Source: Hyphomonadaceae bacterium
GTDB taxonomy: Bacteria > Pseudomonadota > Alphaproteobacteria > Caulobacterales > Hyphomonadaceae
DNA: 33,864 nt
Reading direction: 5' to 3'
Assembly (NCBI GenBank): GCA_030158285.1
Contig: JAOATF010000173.1
Location: 3,251 to 37,114, forward strand
In this document: positions 16,335 through 24,044 of the stretch, one piece after another
How the letters are laid out: every line of letters starts with the position of its first letter
How positions within the stretch are numbered: position 1 is the stretch's first letter
Program-made: the position numbers and the translations under genes
Notes under the pieces: generated by a model
The model's input: only the letters and a program-made list of their open reading frames with translations
What the model was told of the DNA's origin: nothing
The model's database searches: none

Positions 16335-17690
16335 CTATTGAAGCGCGCCAAACACGCCGTGCGCCCTGCCCCACGCCATCACCATGTCTGGCCATGCGCG
16401 GCGCGGATCGTTGTCGAGGCCGCGCAGGCCAAAGCCGTGGCCGCCGGTTTCGAAGATGTGGAGCGACGCGGGGACGTTCGCGGATTTCAGGCCGGAGAAG
16501 AGAAGCAGTGAATTTTCCACCGGAACGCTGGCGTCGTCGGCGGCGTGCAGGAGGAAGGTTGGCGGCGCGTCTGCGGGCGGCGCGGTCTCAAGGGAATATT
16601 TTGCGACCTGTTCATCTGTCGGGGCCTCGCCCAGAAGATTGCGACGGGAGCCGGGGTGGGCTTGGCCCTGCTTCATCGTGACGACGGGATACATCAGGAC
16701 GGCGGCGTCTGGCCTTGCCGAGAGTTGATCGGTGGCGTCGCGGGGTTCGTACACGGTGGCGTTGAAGCGGGTGGCGAGGGAGCCGGCGACGTGGCCGCCG
16801 GCGGAGAAGCCCATCACCATAACGCGTTTGGGATCGATGCCGTCTGCGCTCGTGCGGGAGCGGATGAGGCGGATGGCGCGTTGGGCGTCCTGCAGGGGTG
16901 TGTCGGGGCCGGCGGCCCAGCCCTGATGCGGCAAGCGATGGCGCAGGACGTAGACGGTGGCGCCGTGTCGGCTGAACCAGCGGGCGCCTTCATAGCCTTC
17001 CTTGTCGATGACGACCCAGGAATAGCCGCCGCCGGGGATGATGAGGATGGCCGAGCCGTCCGGCTTCTGCGGGCGGAAGACGGAGAGCGTTGGGCGCGTG
17101 ACGTTGTGAGCGGCGCGGTCCAGCAGGTTGTAGGGGTTTTCGCGTTCGACGATCTTTTCTTCGAGCTTGATGCTCTCGCCGCCGGGCGGGCCGGCGGGCC
17201 AGAGGTCGATCACGGCGTCGGGTTCGCGGGTGGGATCGACCAGCAGAGGCGATGGCATGGGCTTCAGCGGATAGGAGATGATGAGATCGAGCGGTTCTGT
17301 GCCGAGTTGTCTGATGCCGACGATGGCGCGGTCATAGAGATAAGCGGCCATGCCGGGCTTGAGGATGCGGCGTTCGCCGTCAGAGACGACTTCGCCCTCG
17401 CCTGCCAGCACGTAGTAGACTTCGTCATGGTCGATCGGGTGTTCGCCGATGGCGCTGCCAGGGTGGAGGACGCGGCGGCGGAATTCCATGGTGCGACCGG
17501 GGGCGGCGTCGCTGATGCGGTAGGCGGTGCTCATGCCGATGGCGCCGTGGGGCGGCGGCTGGTCGATGGCGACGTCGGCTTCGTTGACGACGACCATGCG
17601 GCGGGCGGGCGGATCGATCGTGGCGATTGGCGTCTGCGGGCTGGCGCAGGCGGCCAGCAGCAGGGCGGCGGCGAGGACCGCGCGGATCAT
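16335..17690 (-). CDS. lipoprotein with N-terminal cupin and C-terminal alpha/beta-hydrolase (esterase)
   Basis: A 451-aa two-domain protein. The signal peptide ends in a lipobox (LAAC, Cys15), predicting a membrane-anchored periplasmic or surface lipoprotein. Residues 50-140 form a cupin barrel with metal-type residues His84, His88 and Glu90 (HPIDHDEVYYVLAGEGEV). Residues 200-451 form an acetyl-esterase-like hydrolase with oxyanion loop IPGGGYSW, nucleophile Ser296 in GFSAGG, likely acid Asp386 (HAADDASVP) and His418 (GGHGFGL). The triad is complete. Its start overlaps the dctM stop by 4 bp, so it belongs to the TRAP operon and probably removes acetyl (or other ester) groups from pectic material. 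Cupin plus esterase in one chain is unusual; the cupin might bind uronate or be catalytic. The substrate is inference. Confidence 0.87.
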   Translation of the reverse strand: MIRAVLAAALLLAACASPQTPIATIDPPARRMVVVNEADVAIDQPPPHGAIGMSTAYRISDAAPGRTMEFRRRVLHPGSAIGEHPIDHDEVYYVLAGEGEVVSDGERRILKPGMAAYLYDRAIVGIRQLGTEPLDLIISYPLKPMPSPLLVDPTREPDAVIDLWPAGPPGGESIKLEEKIVERENPYNLLDRAAHNVTRPTLSVFRPQKPDGSAILIIPGGGYSWVVIDKEGYEGARWFSRHGATVYVLRHRLPHQGWAAGPDTPLQDAQRAIRLIRSRTSADGIDPKRVMVMGFSAGGHVAGSLATRFNATVYEPRDATDQLSARPDAAVLMYPVVTMKQGQAHPGSRRNLLGEAPTDEQVAKYSLETAPPADAPPTFLLHAADDASVPVENSLLLFSGLKSANVPASLHIFETGGHGFGLRGLDNDPRRAWPDMVMAWGRAHGVFGALQ

Positions 17691-18976
17691 CCGCCACCTT
17701 TCATCAGGGCGGGCAGTGTCATAGAGAGCGCGGGGAAATAGGTGACGATGATGAGCGCCACGGTGAGCGCGCCGTAGAAGGGCCAGATCGTCTTCATCGC
17801 GGTTTCCATCTTCGTCTTGCCGATGGCGGAGGCGACGAAGAGGACGGAACCGACCGGGGGCGTCAGCAGGCCGATGCCCTGGTTGAGGATCATGATGATG
17901 CCGAAATGCACGGGATCAACGCCGATCTTCATCATGATCGGCAGGAGGATCGGCGTCATGATGATGATCAGCGGCGCCATGTCCATGAAGGTGCCGAGGA
18001 TCAGCAAGATGATGTTGACGATCATCAGGACCGCAATGGGGTCGCTGGAGATCGCGGTGATCATGTTGGCGAGCTGGGTGGGCGCTTCGAGGATGGCGAG
18101 GGCGTAGCTGAACGAGGTGGCGGCCCCGATGATCAGCAGCACCATGGCGGTGACGCGAACGGATTGCGCGGCGGCTTCCTTGAAGCGCGTCCAGCCCAGC
18201 GTGCGATAGACCAGCGCGCCGACGATGATGGTGTAGATCACGGCGATGGAAGAGGACTCGGTCGGCGTGAAGACGCCCGAGAGGATGCCGCCGACGATGA
18301 TGATCGCCGCGAGCAGGCCGGGAATGGCGGTGATGAGGGCGTGGAGGAAGGGGCGCCAGCCGGGGAAATCGTGGCGGGGATAGCCGCGTTTCACGGCCAC
18401 AAGCCACGCAACGACGCCGACAGAGATGGCGGTCACCACGCCGGGCACGATGCCGGCGAGGAAGAGGTCGCCGATGGGCACGCCGATACCGCTGGAGGCG
18501 GAATAGATGATCATGTTGTGCGAGGGCGGCAGCAGCAGGCCGACAATGGCGGCCGACGCCGTGACGTTCACGGCATAATCGGCGTGATAGCCCTTGTCCT
18601 TCATCAGCGGCATCAAGGTGGAGCCGATGGCGGAGGCGCTGGCGATGGCGGAGCCGGAGACGGAGCCGAACACGGTGGACGCGCCGACCGTGACAAGGCC
18701 GAGGCCGCCGCGGGCGCGACCGAAGGCCGCTTCCGCAATCTGGACGATGCGCTTGGCGATGCCGGCGCGGTACATCAGGTCGCCCGCGAAGACGAAGAAC
18801 GGGATCGCCATCAGCGAGAATGTGCTGACGCCGGCGGCCATGCGCTGGACGACGACGACCAGCGGGATGTCCATCACCAGGAAGCACAGGATCGACGAGC
18901 CGAGCAGCGCGAACGCGACGGGGACGCCGAGGATGAAGAGGATCGTCAGGCTGACGAGGAGGACGGTGATTTCCAT
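17687..18976 (-). CDS. dctM: TRAP transporter large permease subunit DctM
   Basis: A 429-aa polytopic protein of the DctM family, the ion-coupled translocation subunit of TRAP importers. It starts MEITVLLVSLTILFILGVPVAF and contains the family-typical FVFAGDLMYRAGIAKRIV, the GSVSGSAIASASAIGS loop, LLLPPSHNMIIYS, GVFTPTESSS and GIGLLTPPVGSVLFV. Length and number of hydrophobic stretches (about 12) are normal. Start at ATG 18976, overlapping the dctQ stop by one base (TAATG). With DctP and DctQ it should import an organic acid using a sodium or proton gradient. In this locus the likely cargo is galacturonate or short unsaturated oligogalacturonides, inferred from neighbours. Confidence 0.95.
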   Translation of the reverse strand: MEITVLLVSLTILFILGVPVAFALLGSSILCFLVMDIPLVVVVQRMAAGVSTFSLMAIPFFVFAGDLMYRAGIAKRIVQIAEAAFGRARGGLGLVTVGASTVFGSVSGSAIASASAIGSTLMPLMKDKGYHADYAVNVTASAAIVGLLLPPSHNMIIYSASSGIGVPIGDLFLAGIVPGVVTAISVGVVAWLVAVKRGYPRHDFPGWRPFLHALITAIPGLLAAIIIVGGILSGVFTPTESSSIAVIYTIIVGALVYRTLGWTRFKEAAAQSVRVTAMVLLIIGAATSFSYALAILEAPTQLANMITAISSDPIAVLMIVNIILLILGTFMDMAPLIIIMTPILLPIMMKIGVDPVHFGIIMILNQGIGLLTPPVGSVLFVASAIGKTKMETAMKTIWPFYGALTVALIIVTYFPALSMTLPALMKGGG

Positions 18977-19476
18977 TACTCGGCATCCACCGTCATGTCG
19001 GCGGCAGCGTCCGGGAAGAGGACGCGCTCGATTTCGAACAGGATGATCAGGCCGCCCGCGATGGGCAGCCCGAGATAGGCAAGGCCGCGCGACATGCCCA
19101 GCGAGGGAATGGTGTGGCTCCACGCGCGCATCACCAGCTCGCCGCCGAGGACGAGCATGACGAGGCCGCAGGCGGCAACGGCGAGGCTGGCGGAGCGTCG
19201 GATCCAGCGGCGGACGGTGGGCGAAGCCATCTCCTCGACCGCGACGATGCGGATGTGAAAGCCTTCGCGCACGCCCGCCGCAGCAGCGAGGAAGGCGAAC
19301 CAGATCATCAGGACTTGCGCGGCTTGTTCAGTCCAGGAGGGGCTGGAGCCGAGGACGTAGCGGCCGAGCACCTGCCAGCCGACGATCACCGTCATGGCGA
19401 CGAGGCCGGCGGCGGCGAGCCCGATGAGGGCGTTAGAAGCTGCGCGGGAGAGGCGCTGGATGGGATGCAGGCTCAT
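18976..19476 (-). CDS. dctQ: TRAP transporter small permease subunit DctQ
   Basis: A 166-aa membrane protein with four hydrophobic helices: ALIGLAAAGLVAMTVIVGWQ, VLMIWFAFLAAAAGVREG, LAVAACGLVMLVLGGELV and YLGLPIAGGLIILFEIERV. The segments WQVLGRYVLGSSPSWTEQAAQ and AAAAGVREGFHIRI are characteristic of DctQ. Start at ATG 19476, overlapping the dctP stop by 4 bp. It pairs with DctM as the small membrane subunit. The gene order P-Q-M with overlapping ends is the usual TRAP arrangement. Confidence 0.94.
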   Translation of the reverse strand: MSLHPIQRLSRAASNALIGLAAAGLVAMTVIVGWQVLGRYVLGSSPSWTEQAAQVLMIWFAFLAAAAGVREGFHIRIVAVEEMASPTVRRWIRRSASLAVAACGLVMLVLGGELVMRAWSHTIPSLGMSRGLAYLGLPIAGGLIILFEIERVLFPDAAADMTVDAE

Positions 19477-20453
19477 ACGGTCATGGCCTCGATCTCGGAG
19501 ACGATCCGCTTTTCGAACGGGGTGGTGACGAACTGGTCGTAGACCGGCTTCATCAGCTTCACGAAGGCGTCGCGGTCGGTGACTTCGTTCTCCTGCACGC
19601 CCGCAGCGAGCAGGCGCTGGCGCGATCCGTCCACACGCTCGTCCCACAGCTTGCGCATGAAGGGCACGCTTTCGGCGGCGCAGGCCATGACGATGTCGCG
19701 ATCGGCGCTGGAGAGCTTGTCCCAGCGCGCTTTCGACATCAGCAGCACTTCGGGCGTCATCACGTGGCGGGTGAGGCTGTAGTATTTCGCGGCTTCGAAA
19801 TGGCGGCCGGATTCATAAGAGGGCCAGTTGTTCTCTGCGCCGTCGATAACGCCCTGCACCAGCGAACCGTAGACCTCGCCGAGGTCCATCGGCGTGGCGT
19901 TGGCGCCGGTGGCGTTGATCATCGCCACGGACATGTCGGAGTTCGGCGTGCGGATCTTCATCCCCTTCATGTCGGCGGGCGTGAAGATCGGATTCTTTGT
20001 ATTATAGAAGCTGCGCTCGCCGGAGTCGTAGTAACAAAGTCCGATAAGGCCATGCGGCGCCAGTGTATCGAGGATGGCGCGGCCGGGGGCGCCATCGAGG
20101 GCGCGGCGCATGTGCTCTTTCGAATGGAAGAGGAAGGGCAGCGACGGAATGCTCGTCGCGGGCTCGATGGCGTTGAGCGGGGACAGGAAGACACGGTTCA
20201 GGTCCAACCCGCCGAACGTGGTGATCTCCAGCGTGTCGCGCTCGGCGCCGAGCTGTCCGCCGGCATAGATGCGTATGCCCAGGCGGCCCGATGTGCGCTC
20301 GGCGAGCAGGCGGCCCATTTCGGTGACGGCCTGCACGGTGGGGTAGTCCTGCGGGTGCGTGTCGCTGGAGAGGAGCATGCGCCCCTCGCCACGCCCGCAG
20401 GCCGACAGCGCAAGCGCCGACAGGCCCGAGACGGACACTGCGCGGCGCGTCAT
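19473..20453 (-). CDS. dctP: TRAP transporter solute-binding protein DctP, probable lipoprotein
   Basis: A 326-aa DctP-type periplasmic binding protein. The N-terminus MTRRAVSVSGLSALALSACG has a lipobox (LSAC) and a paired arginine, so it may be an anchored, possibly Tat-exported receptor. Family segments include SGRLGIRIYAGGQLG, FTPADMKGMKIRTPNS (containing the Arg that normally binds the substrate carboxylate), TPMDLGEVYGSLVQGVIDGAENN and YYSLTRHVMTPEVLLMS. Start is uncertain: ATG 20453 fits the signal peptide but has no ribosome-binding site; ATG 20513 lies upstream in frame, and a GGAGG lies 6 bp before an in-frame ATT (about 20486). A predicted LacI-type operator lies at 20580-20593. It heads the dctPQM-esterase operon. 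Confidence 0.93.
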   Translation of the reverse strand: MTRRAVSVSGLSALALSACGRGEGRMLLSSDTHPQDYPTVQAVTEMGRLLAERTSGRLGIRIYAGGQLGAERDTLEITTFGGLDLNRVFLSPLNAIEPATSIPSLPFLFHSKEHMRRALDGAPGRAILDTLAPHGLIGLCYYDSGERSFYNTKNPIFTPADMKGMKIRTPNSDMSVAMINATGANATPMDLGEVYGSLVQGVIDGAENNWPSYESGRHFEAAKYYSLTRHVMTPEVLLMSKARWDKLSSADRDIVMACAAESVPFMRKLWDERVDGSRQRLLAAGVQENEVTDRDAFVKLMKPVYDQFVTTPFEKRIVSEIEAMTV

Positions 20454-20579
20454 CGACACGCGGCTTGCGGGATAAATGTCCCTTGTAATGGCCGTCCTCC
20501 CTCGCGATCGCACGGGCGATCACCTGCCGGTTGGTCCTGTCTCCATTAGGAGGCTGGCCACCGGTCGTGTTCAATGTAT

Positions 20580-20593
20580 GGTAACCGGTGTCA
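20580..20593 (+). promoter_or_regulatory. predicted LacI-type operator, site 1
   Basis: GGTAACCGGTGTCA, a match to the 14-bp motif shared by six sites in this locus. It lies between divergent dctP and the TonB receptor, closer to dctP, and probably controls the TRAP operon. Confidence 0.72.
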
Positions 20594-20727
20594 GACTCAG
20601 CGCAAGCCCAGTTTTTTGGAAGGGCGTCAGCGCAGTTGAGCCTGTGTCGCAGGGCTTGGAGGCCCCTGACGCTACGTCCGCTCATGCTGCAGGTGCGGGC
20701 GTTCAAATAAAAAAATGCGTGACTTTA

Positions 20728-20741
20728 GGAAACCGGTGTCA
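20728..20741 (+). promoter_or_regulatory. predicted LacI-type operator, site 2
   Basis: GGAAACCGGTGTCA. The surrounding 20-mer TTAGGAAACCGGTGTCAATT (20725-20744) is identical to that around site 4 (24920-24939). It starts 31 bp, about three helical turns, before site 3. Confidence 0.78.
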
Positions 20742-20748
20742 ATTTTCC

Positions 20749-20777
20749 TTGCGGCTTAGGTAACCGGTGACTATTCC
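20749..20777 (+). promoter_or_regulatory. candidate promoter of the pectin-locus TonB receptor
   Basis: TTGCGG (20749-20754) and TATTCC (20772-20777) are separated by exactly 17 bp, and operator site 3 fills the spacer and overlaps the -10 box, as expected for repression by occlusion. It lies 88 bp before the receptor start. The -10 match is only moderate. Confidence 0.5.
20759..20772 (+). promoter_or_regulatory. predicted LacI-type operator, site 3
   Basis: GGTAACCGGTGACT, slightly degenerate in its right half compared with the consensus GG(A/T)AACCGGTGTCA. It sits within the proposed receptor promoter. Confidence 0.68.
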
Positions 20778-20864
20778 TGTAAACAACACGGTGGGGGGCG
20801 CCGCATCCCATCAGATAAGCCAGGCCTGCACTGACGGGTCCGGCACGGATCAGGGAGTGGAACA

Positions 20865-23762
20865 ATGGCTCAATCGAGCAACAAGAAAGCGTGGCTTCGC
20901 CTCGGGACCGGCGTGTCACTGTTCACGATGTCCTCCGCTCTTGGCCTCGCCGCACCGGCGCTGGCCCAGACGCAGCCGGCGCCGCCGGCAGCCGACACGG
21001 AGAGCGTCATCGTCGTCACCGGCTTCCGCGAAAGCCTTGCCGCCGCCATCGAGGTGAAGCGCGAGGAGAATGGCATTGTCGATGTCATCACCGCAGAAGA
21101 CATTGCCGACTTCCCCGACCTCAACCTCGCCGAATCCCTGCAGCGTGTGCCGGGCGTACAGATCGACCGGGATGGCGGCGAAGGCCGCACGATCAACGTG
21201 CGCGGCCTGTCGTCCGATTTCGTGCGCGTGCGTCTCAACGGTCTCGAAGCGCTGGCCACCACGGGCGGACGCGACGGACGCCAGAACCGCAACCGCGCCT
21301 TCGACTTCAACGTGTTCGCCTCCGAACTGTTCAACTCGATCAAGGTGTCGAAGTCGCAGTCGGCGGAAACCGAAGAGGGATCGCTGGGCGCCACGGTGGA
21401 CCTGACCACGGCGCGGCCGTTCGACTATGACGGCTTCACCTTCGCGGCCGGCGCGCAGGCCTCCTACAACGATCTCGCGGGCAATACCGATCCGCGTTAC
21501 ACCATGCTGGTTTCGGACCGCTTCCTCGATGGCCAACTCGGCGTGCTGTTCTCGCTGGCCTACTCCACGCGTAACACGGTGGAAGAAGGCTCCAGCTCGG
21601 GCCGCTTCCGCATTCCCAGCGTGGATGGCTGCGCGGCGACCCCGCCCATCAGCGGCACGGTCGCAGGCGCCAACCGCTGTTACCAGACCATTCAGGGCCC
21701 GATCACGACGCCATCGGGCGTTCTCACGGGCGCAGCCGCCGCGACGGCCGCGAACAGCGCCGCCCACCCGCGCATCCCGCGCTATGGCCGCATCAGCTAT
21801 GACCGCGAACGCCTGGGATCGACGCTCTCCGTGCAGTACCAGCCGTTCGAATCGACCACATTCGGCTATGACCTGCTCTATGCCGATCTGAAAGAGCAGC
21901 GCCAGGAAGAGTTCCTCGAGGCGATCAGCTTCGCGCGTGAGACCAACGCCTCCGGCCTGCGTTCGACAGATCTGCTCGCAGGCACGATCGATGCCTCCAA
22001 CACGCTGGTGGCCGGAACGTTCAACGATGTCGACGTTCGACTGGAACAGCGCCGGGATAACCTGGAAACCGAATTCTTCCAGAACGTCTTCCGTGTCGAT
22101 CATGACTTCTTCGACGGTCTGAAGGGCGAGTTCGTGGCGGGCCACACGCGCGCCGTACAGTACAACCCCAACCAGACGACGCTGTCGTTCGAGCGCTATG
22201 ACGTGGACGGGTATTCGTATGACTATTCGAACCCCAACCTGCCAGCCTTCAACTACGGCTTCGACGTCACCAATCCAAACAGCTACGTGTTCTCGTCTGC
22301 AGCGACGTCGGGCGATGCGTCGCTGATCCGGTTGCGGCCGAACAAGGCGGTGAACACTTTCCTGTCGTTCGACGGGCGCCTGATCTACGAGCTGGACGAT
22401 GTGTGGACGCTGAAGGGCGGCGCCTCTCGCAAGCAGTTCGAGTTCACAGGCACGGAATCGCGCCGCGCGACGGAGGCGCTGCCCGCCAGCGTGCTGACGG
22501 CGCTGGCCAGCGGCGGCTATGGCATCGCCGACTACTCCTCCCTGCTGACGGGCTTCGGCAAGAATCTCAACCTGCCGGCCGGAACGGCGACAAGCTGGGT
22601 TGTTCCCTCGATCAACAAGCTCAACAAGCTGATCGATTTCGAGTGTGACTGCGTCAACGCGTTCGGCGATTTCCGCACGGACGCCGTGAACAGCCTCGGC
22701 GAGAACCGCTCGGCCACCGAGACATCGACCGGGTTCTGGGCGCAGGCCGATTTCGACTTCGAACTTGGCGCGATGCCGGTGCGCGGCAACTTTGGCGTGC
22801 GCTATGTCGAGACTGACCTCAAAGCGACGGGCTATACCAACCAGGGCACAGGTTCGCTGCCGCTGACGGTCAGCAACAAGTACAATAACACGCTGCCGTC
22901 GGCGAACATCACGATCGAGCCGGTCAGCGACTTCCTGGTGCGCTTTGCGGCCGCCAAGACGATCGCGCGGCCGAGCCTGCCGGCGCTGACGCCGGGGGGC
23001 ACACTCGACGCCAACCCGCCGGGCTTCTCGATCAACGCGGGCAACCCGTTCCTCGCGCCGATCGAGTCGACCAATTATGACGTGTCGTTCGAATGGTATC
23101 CGTATGACGAGGCGCTGTTCGCCGTGGCCTTCTTCCAGAAGGACATCGGCACGTTCGTGCAGCGCCTGCGCCAGCTGATCCCGTACAGCCAGACCGGCTT
23201 CCCGGACTCACTGCTGCCGCCGGGCGTGGCCAACACCGAGCTGTTCGACACCAACACCTTCCTCAACACGCCGGGCGGAAATCTCGAGGGCTTCGAGGTG
23301 ACGGCGCAGACACCGTTCACCTTCCTGCCGGGACCGTTTGACAAGTTCGGTGGCCAGCTGAGCTACACCAAGATCGAGAGCGATGTGTCCTACGTGCTTG
23401 CCGCCACCATCGGCGCGGGCTTCGTGAATGCGCCGCTGACCGGCCAGTCGCCGGAGTCGACCAGCGCCACGCTGTACTATGATGACGGTCCGTTCCAGGC
23501 GCGCATCTCGGCAGTGTCGCGTGCCGCGTATCTGACGCTGGTGCCTGCCGCGAATGGCAATGATTTCGAGGGCAAGGCCGATGTGCTGAACGTCGACTTC
23601 TCGGCGTCTTACGAGATCAACGACAACTTCACCGTGTCGTTCGAGGCGATCAACCTCACCGACCAGTTCGACGAGCGCTGGATCTCCTCGGCGCGGCGCA
23701 ACAACCTGAACTACGAACACACCGGCCGCGAATTCGTGATCGGCGGGCGGTACAAGTTCTAG
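20865..23762 (+). CDS. TonB-dependent receptor, Caulobacter/Xanthomonas type (pectin locus)
   Basis: A 965-aa outer-membrane receptor. The signal peptide ends at APALAQ; the TonB box region reads DTESVIVVTGFRESLAAAIEVKR, typical of the large proteobacterial carbohydrate-type TonB receptors. The plug carries DIADFPDLNLAESLQRVPGVQ, the GRTINVRGLSSDFVRVRLNG segment and EEGSLGATVDLTTARPFDY. The barrel ends with HTGREFVIGGRYKF and a terminal aromatic. Start at ATG 20865 with GGGAG (20853-20857) 7 bp upstream. Two predicted operators precede it and a strong terminator follows, so it is monocistronic. Divergence from the TRAP operon and the shared operators suggest uptake of pectic oligosaccharides; the ligand is inferred, not seen. 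Confidence 0.95.
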   Translation: MAQSSNKKAWLRLGTGVSLFTMSSALGLAAPALAQTQPAPPAADTESVIVVTGFRESLAAAIEVKREENGIVDVITAEDIADFPDLNLAESLQRVPGVQIDRDGGEGRTINVRGLSSDFVRVRLNGLEALATTGGRDGRQNRNRAFDFNVFASELFNSIKVSKSQSAETEEGSLGATVDLTTARPFDYDGFTFAAGAQASYNDLAGNTDPRYTMLVSDRFLDGQLGVLFSLAYSTRNTVEEGSSSGRFRIPSVDGCAATPPISGTVAGANRCYQTIQGPITTPSGVLTGAAAATAANSAAHPRIPRYGRISYDRERLGSTLSVQYQPFESTTFGYDLLYADLKEQRQEEFLEAISFARETNASGLRSTDLLAGTIDASNTLVAGTFNDVDVRLEQRRDNLETEFFQNVFRVDHDFFDGLKGEFVAGHTRAVQYNPNQTTLSFERYDVDGYSYDYSNPNLPAFNYGFDVTNPNSYVFSSAATSGDASLIRLRPNKAVNTFLSFDGRLIYELDDVWTLKGGASRKQFEFTGTESRRATEALPASVLTALASGGYGIADYSSLLTGFGKNLNLPAGTATSWVVPSINKLNKLIDFECDCVNAFGDFRTDAVNSLGENRSATETSTGFWAQADFDFELGAMPVRGNFGVRYVETDLKATGYTNQGTGSLPLTVSNKYNNTLPSANITIEPVSDFLVRFAAAKTIARPSLPALTPGGTLDANPPGFSINAGNPFLAPIESTNYDVSFEWYPYDEALFAVAFFQKDIGTFVQRLRQLIPYSQTGFPDSLLPPGVANTELFDTNTFLNTPGGNLEGFEVTAQTPFTFLPGPFDKFGGQLSYTKIESDVSYVLAATIGAGFVNAPLTGQSPESTSATLYYDDGPFQARISAVSRAAYLTLVPAANGNDFEGKADVLNVDFSASYEINDNFTVSFEAINLTDQFDERWISSARRNNLNYEHTGREFVIGGRYKF

Positions 23763-23791
23763 ACTGGGGCGATCTTCCCAAGGGTGACTTG

Positions 23792-23825
23792 CGCCGGCGC
23801 TGATGAAGCGCCGGCGTTTGTTTTT
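23792..23825 (+). terminator. Rho-independent terminator of the TonB receptor
   Basis: CGCCGGCGCT (23792-23801) and AGCGCCGGCG (23807-23816) form a perfect 10-bp GC stem with the 5-nt loop GATGA, followed by TTTGTTTTT. This is the clearest intrinsic terminator in the window. Confidence 0.92.
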
Positions 23826-23855
23826 GGGGTGGGGGTCGGTCGGAACGCTGAATGC

Positions 23856-24041
23856 ATCCTTCGAGACGATCGCATTGACACGGCTGCGCCGTTGAAATGG
23901 CGTGCCTGCGATCCCTCAGGATGAGCGCCAGTGGGCGTTGCTCGATTCTTTTGGCGAAACACCCACCAGCGCTCGTCCTGAGGGATCGCGGGCACGATGC
24001 ATCAGGTGCGGGACTCGCGCGTGGCGATCGTCTCGAAGGAT
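23856..24041. repeat. nested inverted-repeat element A in a convergent junction
   Basis: The outer arms ATCCTTCGAGACGATCGC (23856-23873) and its exact complement (24024-24041) form an 18-bp stem. The inner arms 23901-23939 and 23958-23996 pair at about 34 of 39 positions around an 18-nt centre. Element B (27617-27801) has the same outer 18-mers, the same inner CGATCCCTCAGGATG-type arms and almost the same length (185 against 186 bp). Both lie at the 3' ends of converging genes. Non-coding; a MITE-like or REP-like dispersed element is likely. Confidence 0.82.
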
Positions 24042-24044
24042 GGA

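Noticed and set aside
17627-19078. 483-aa plus-strand frame rich in Asp, Gly and His
   Set aside because: It lies antisense to dctM; low-complexity composition arises from the reverse reading of hydrophobic codons.
20556-20569. Seventh operator, GGCCACCGGTCGTG
   Set aside because: It has the ACCGGT core but neither flank matches beyond GG; kept out of the motif set although its closeness to site 1 is suggestive.
20476-20763. 95-aa plus-strand frame in the dctP/TonB-receptor intergenic region
   Set aside because: It spans the operator sites, has no ribosome-binding site and no recognisable protein features.
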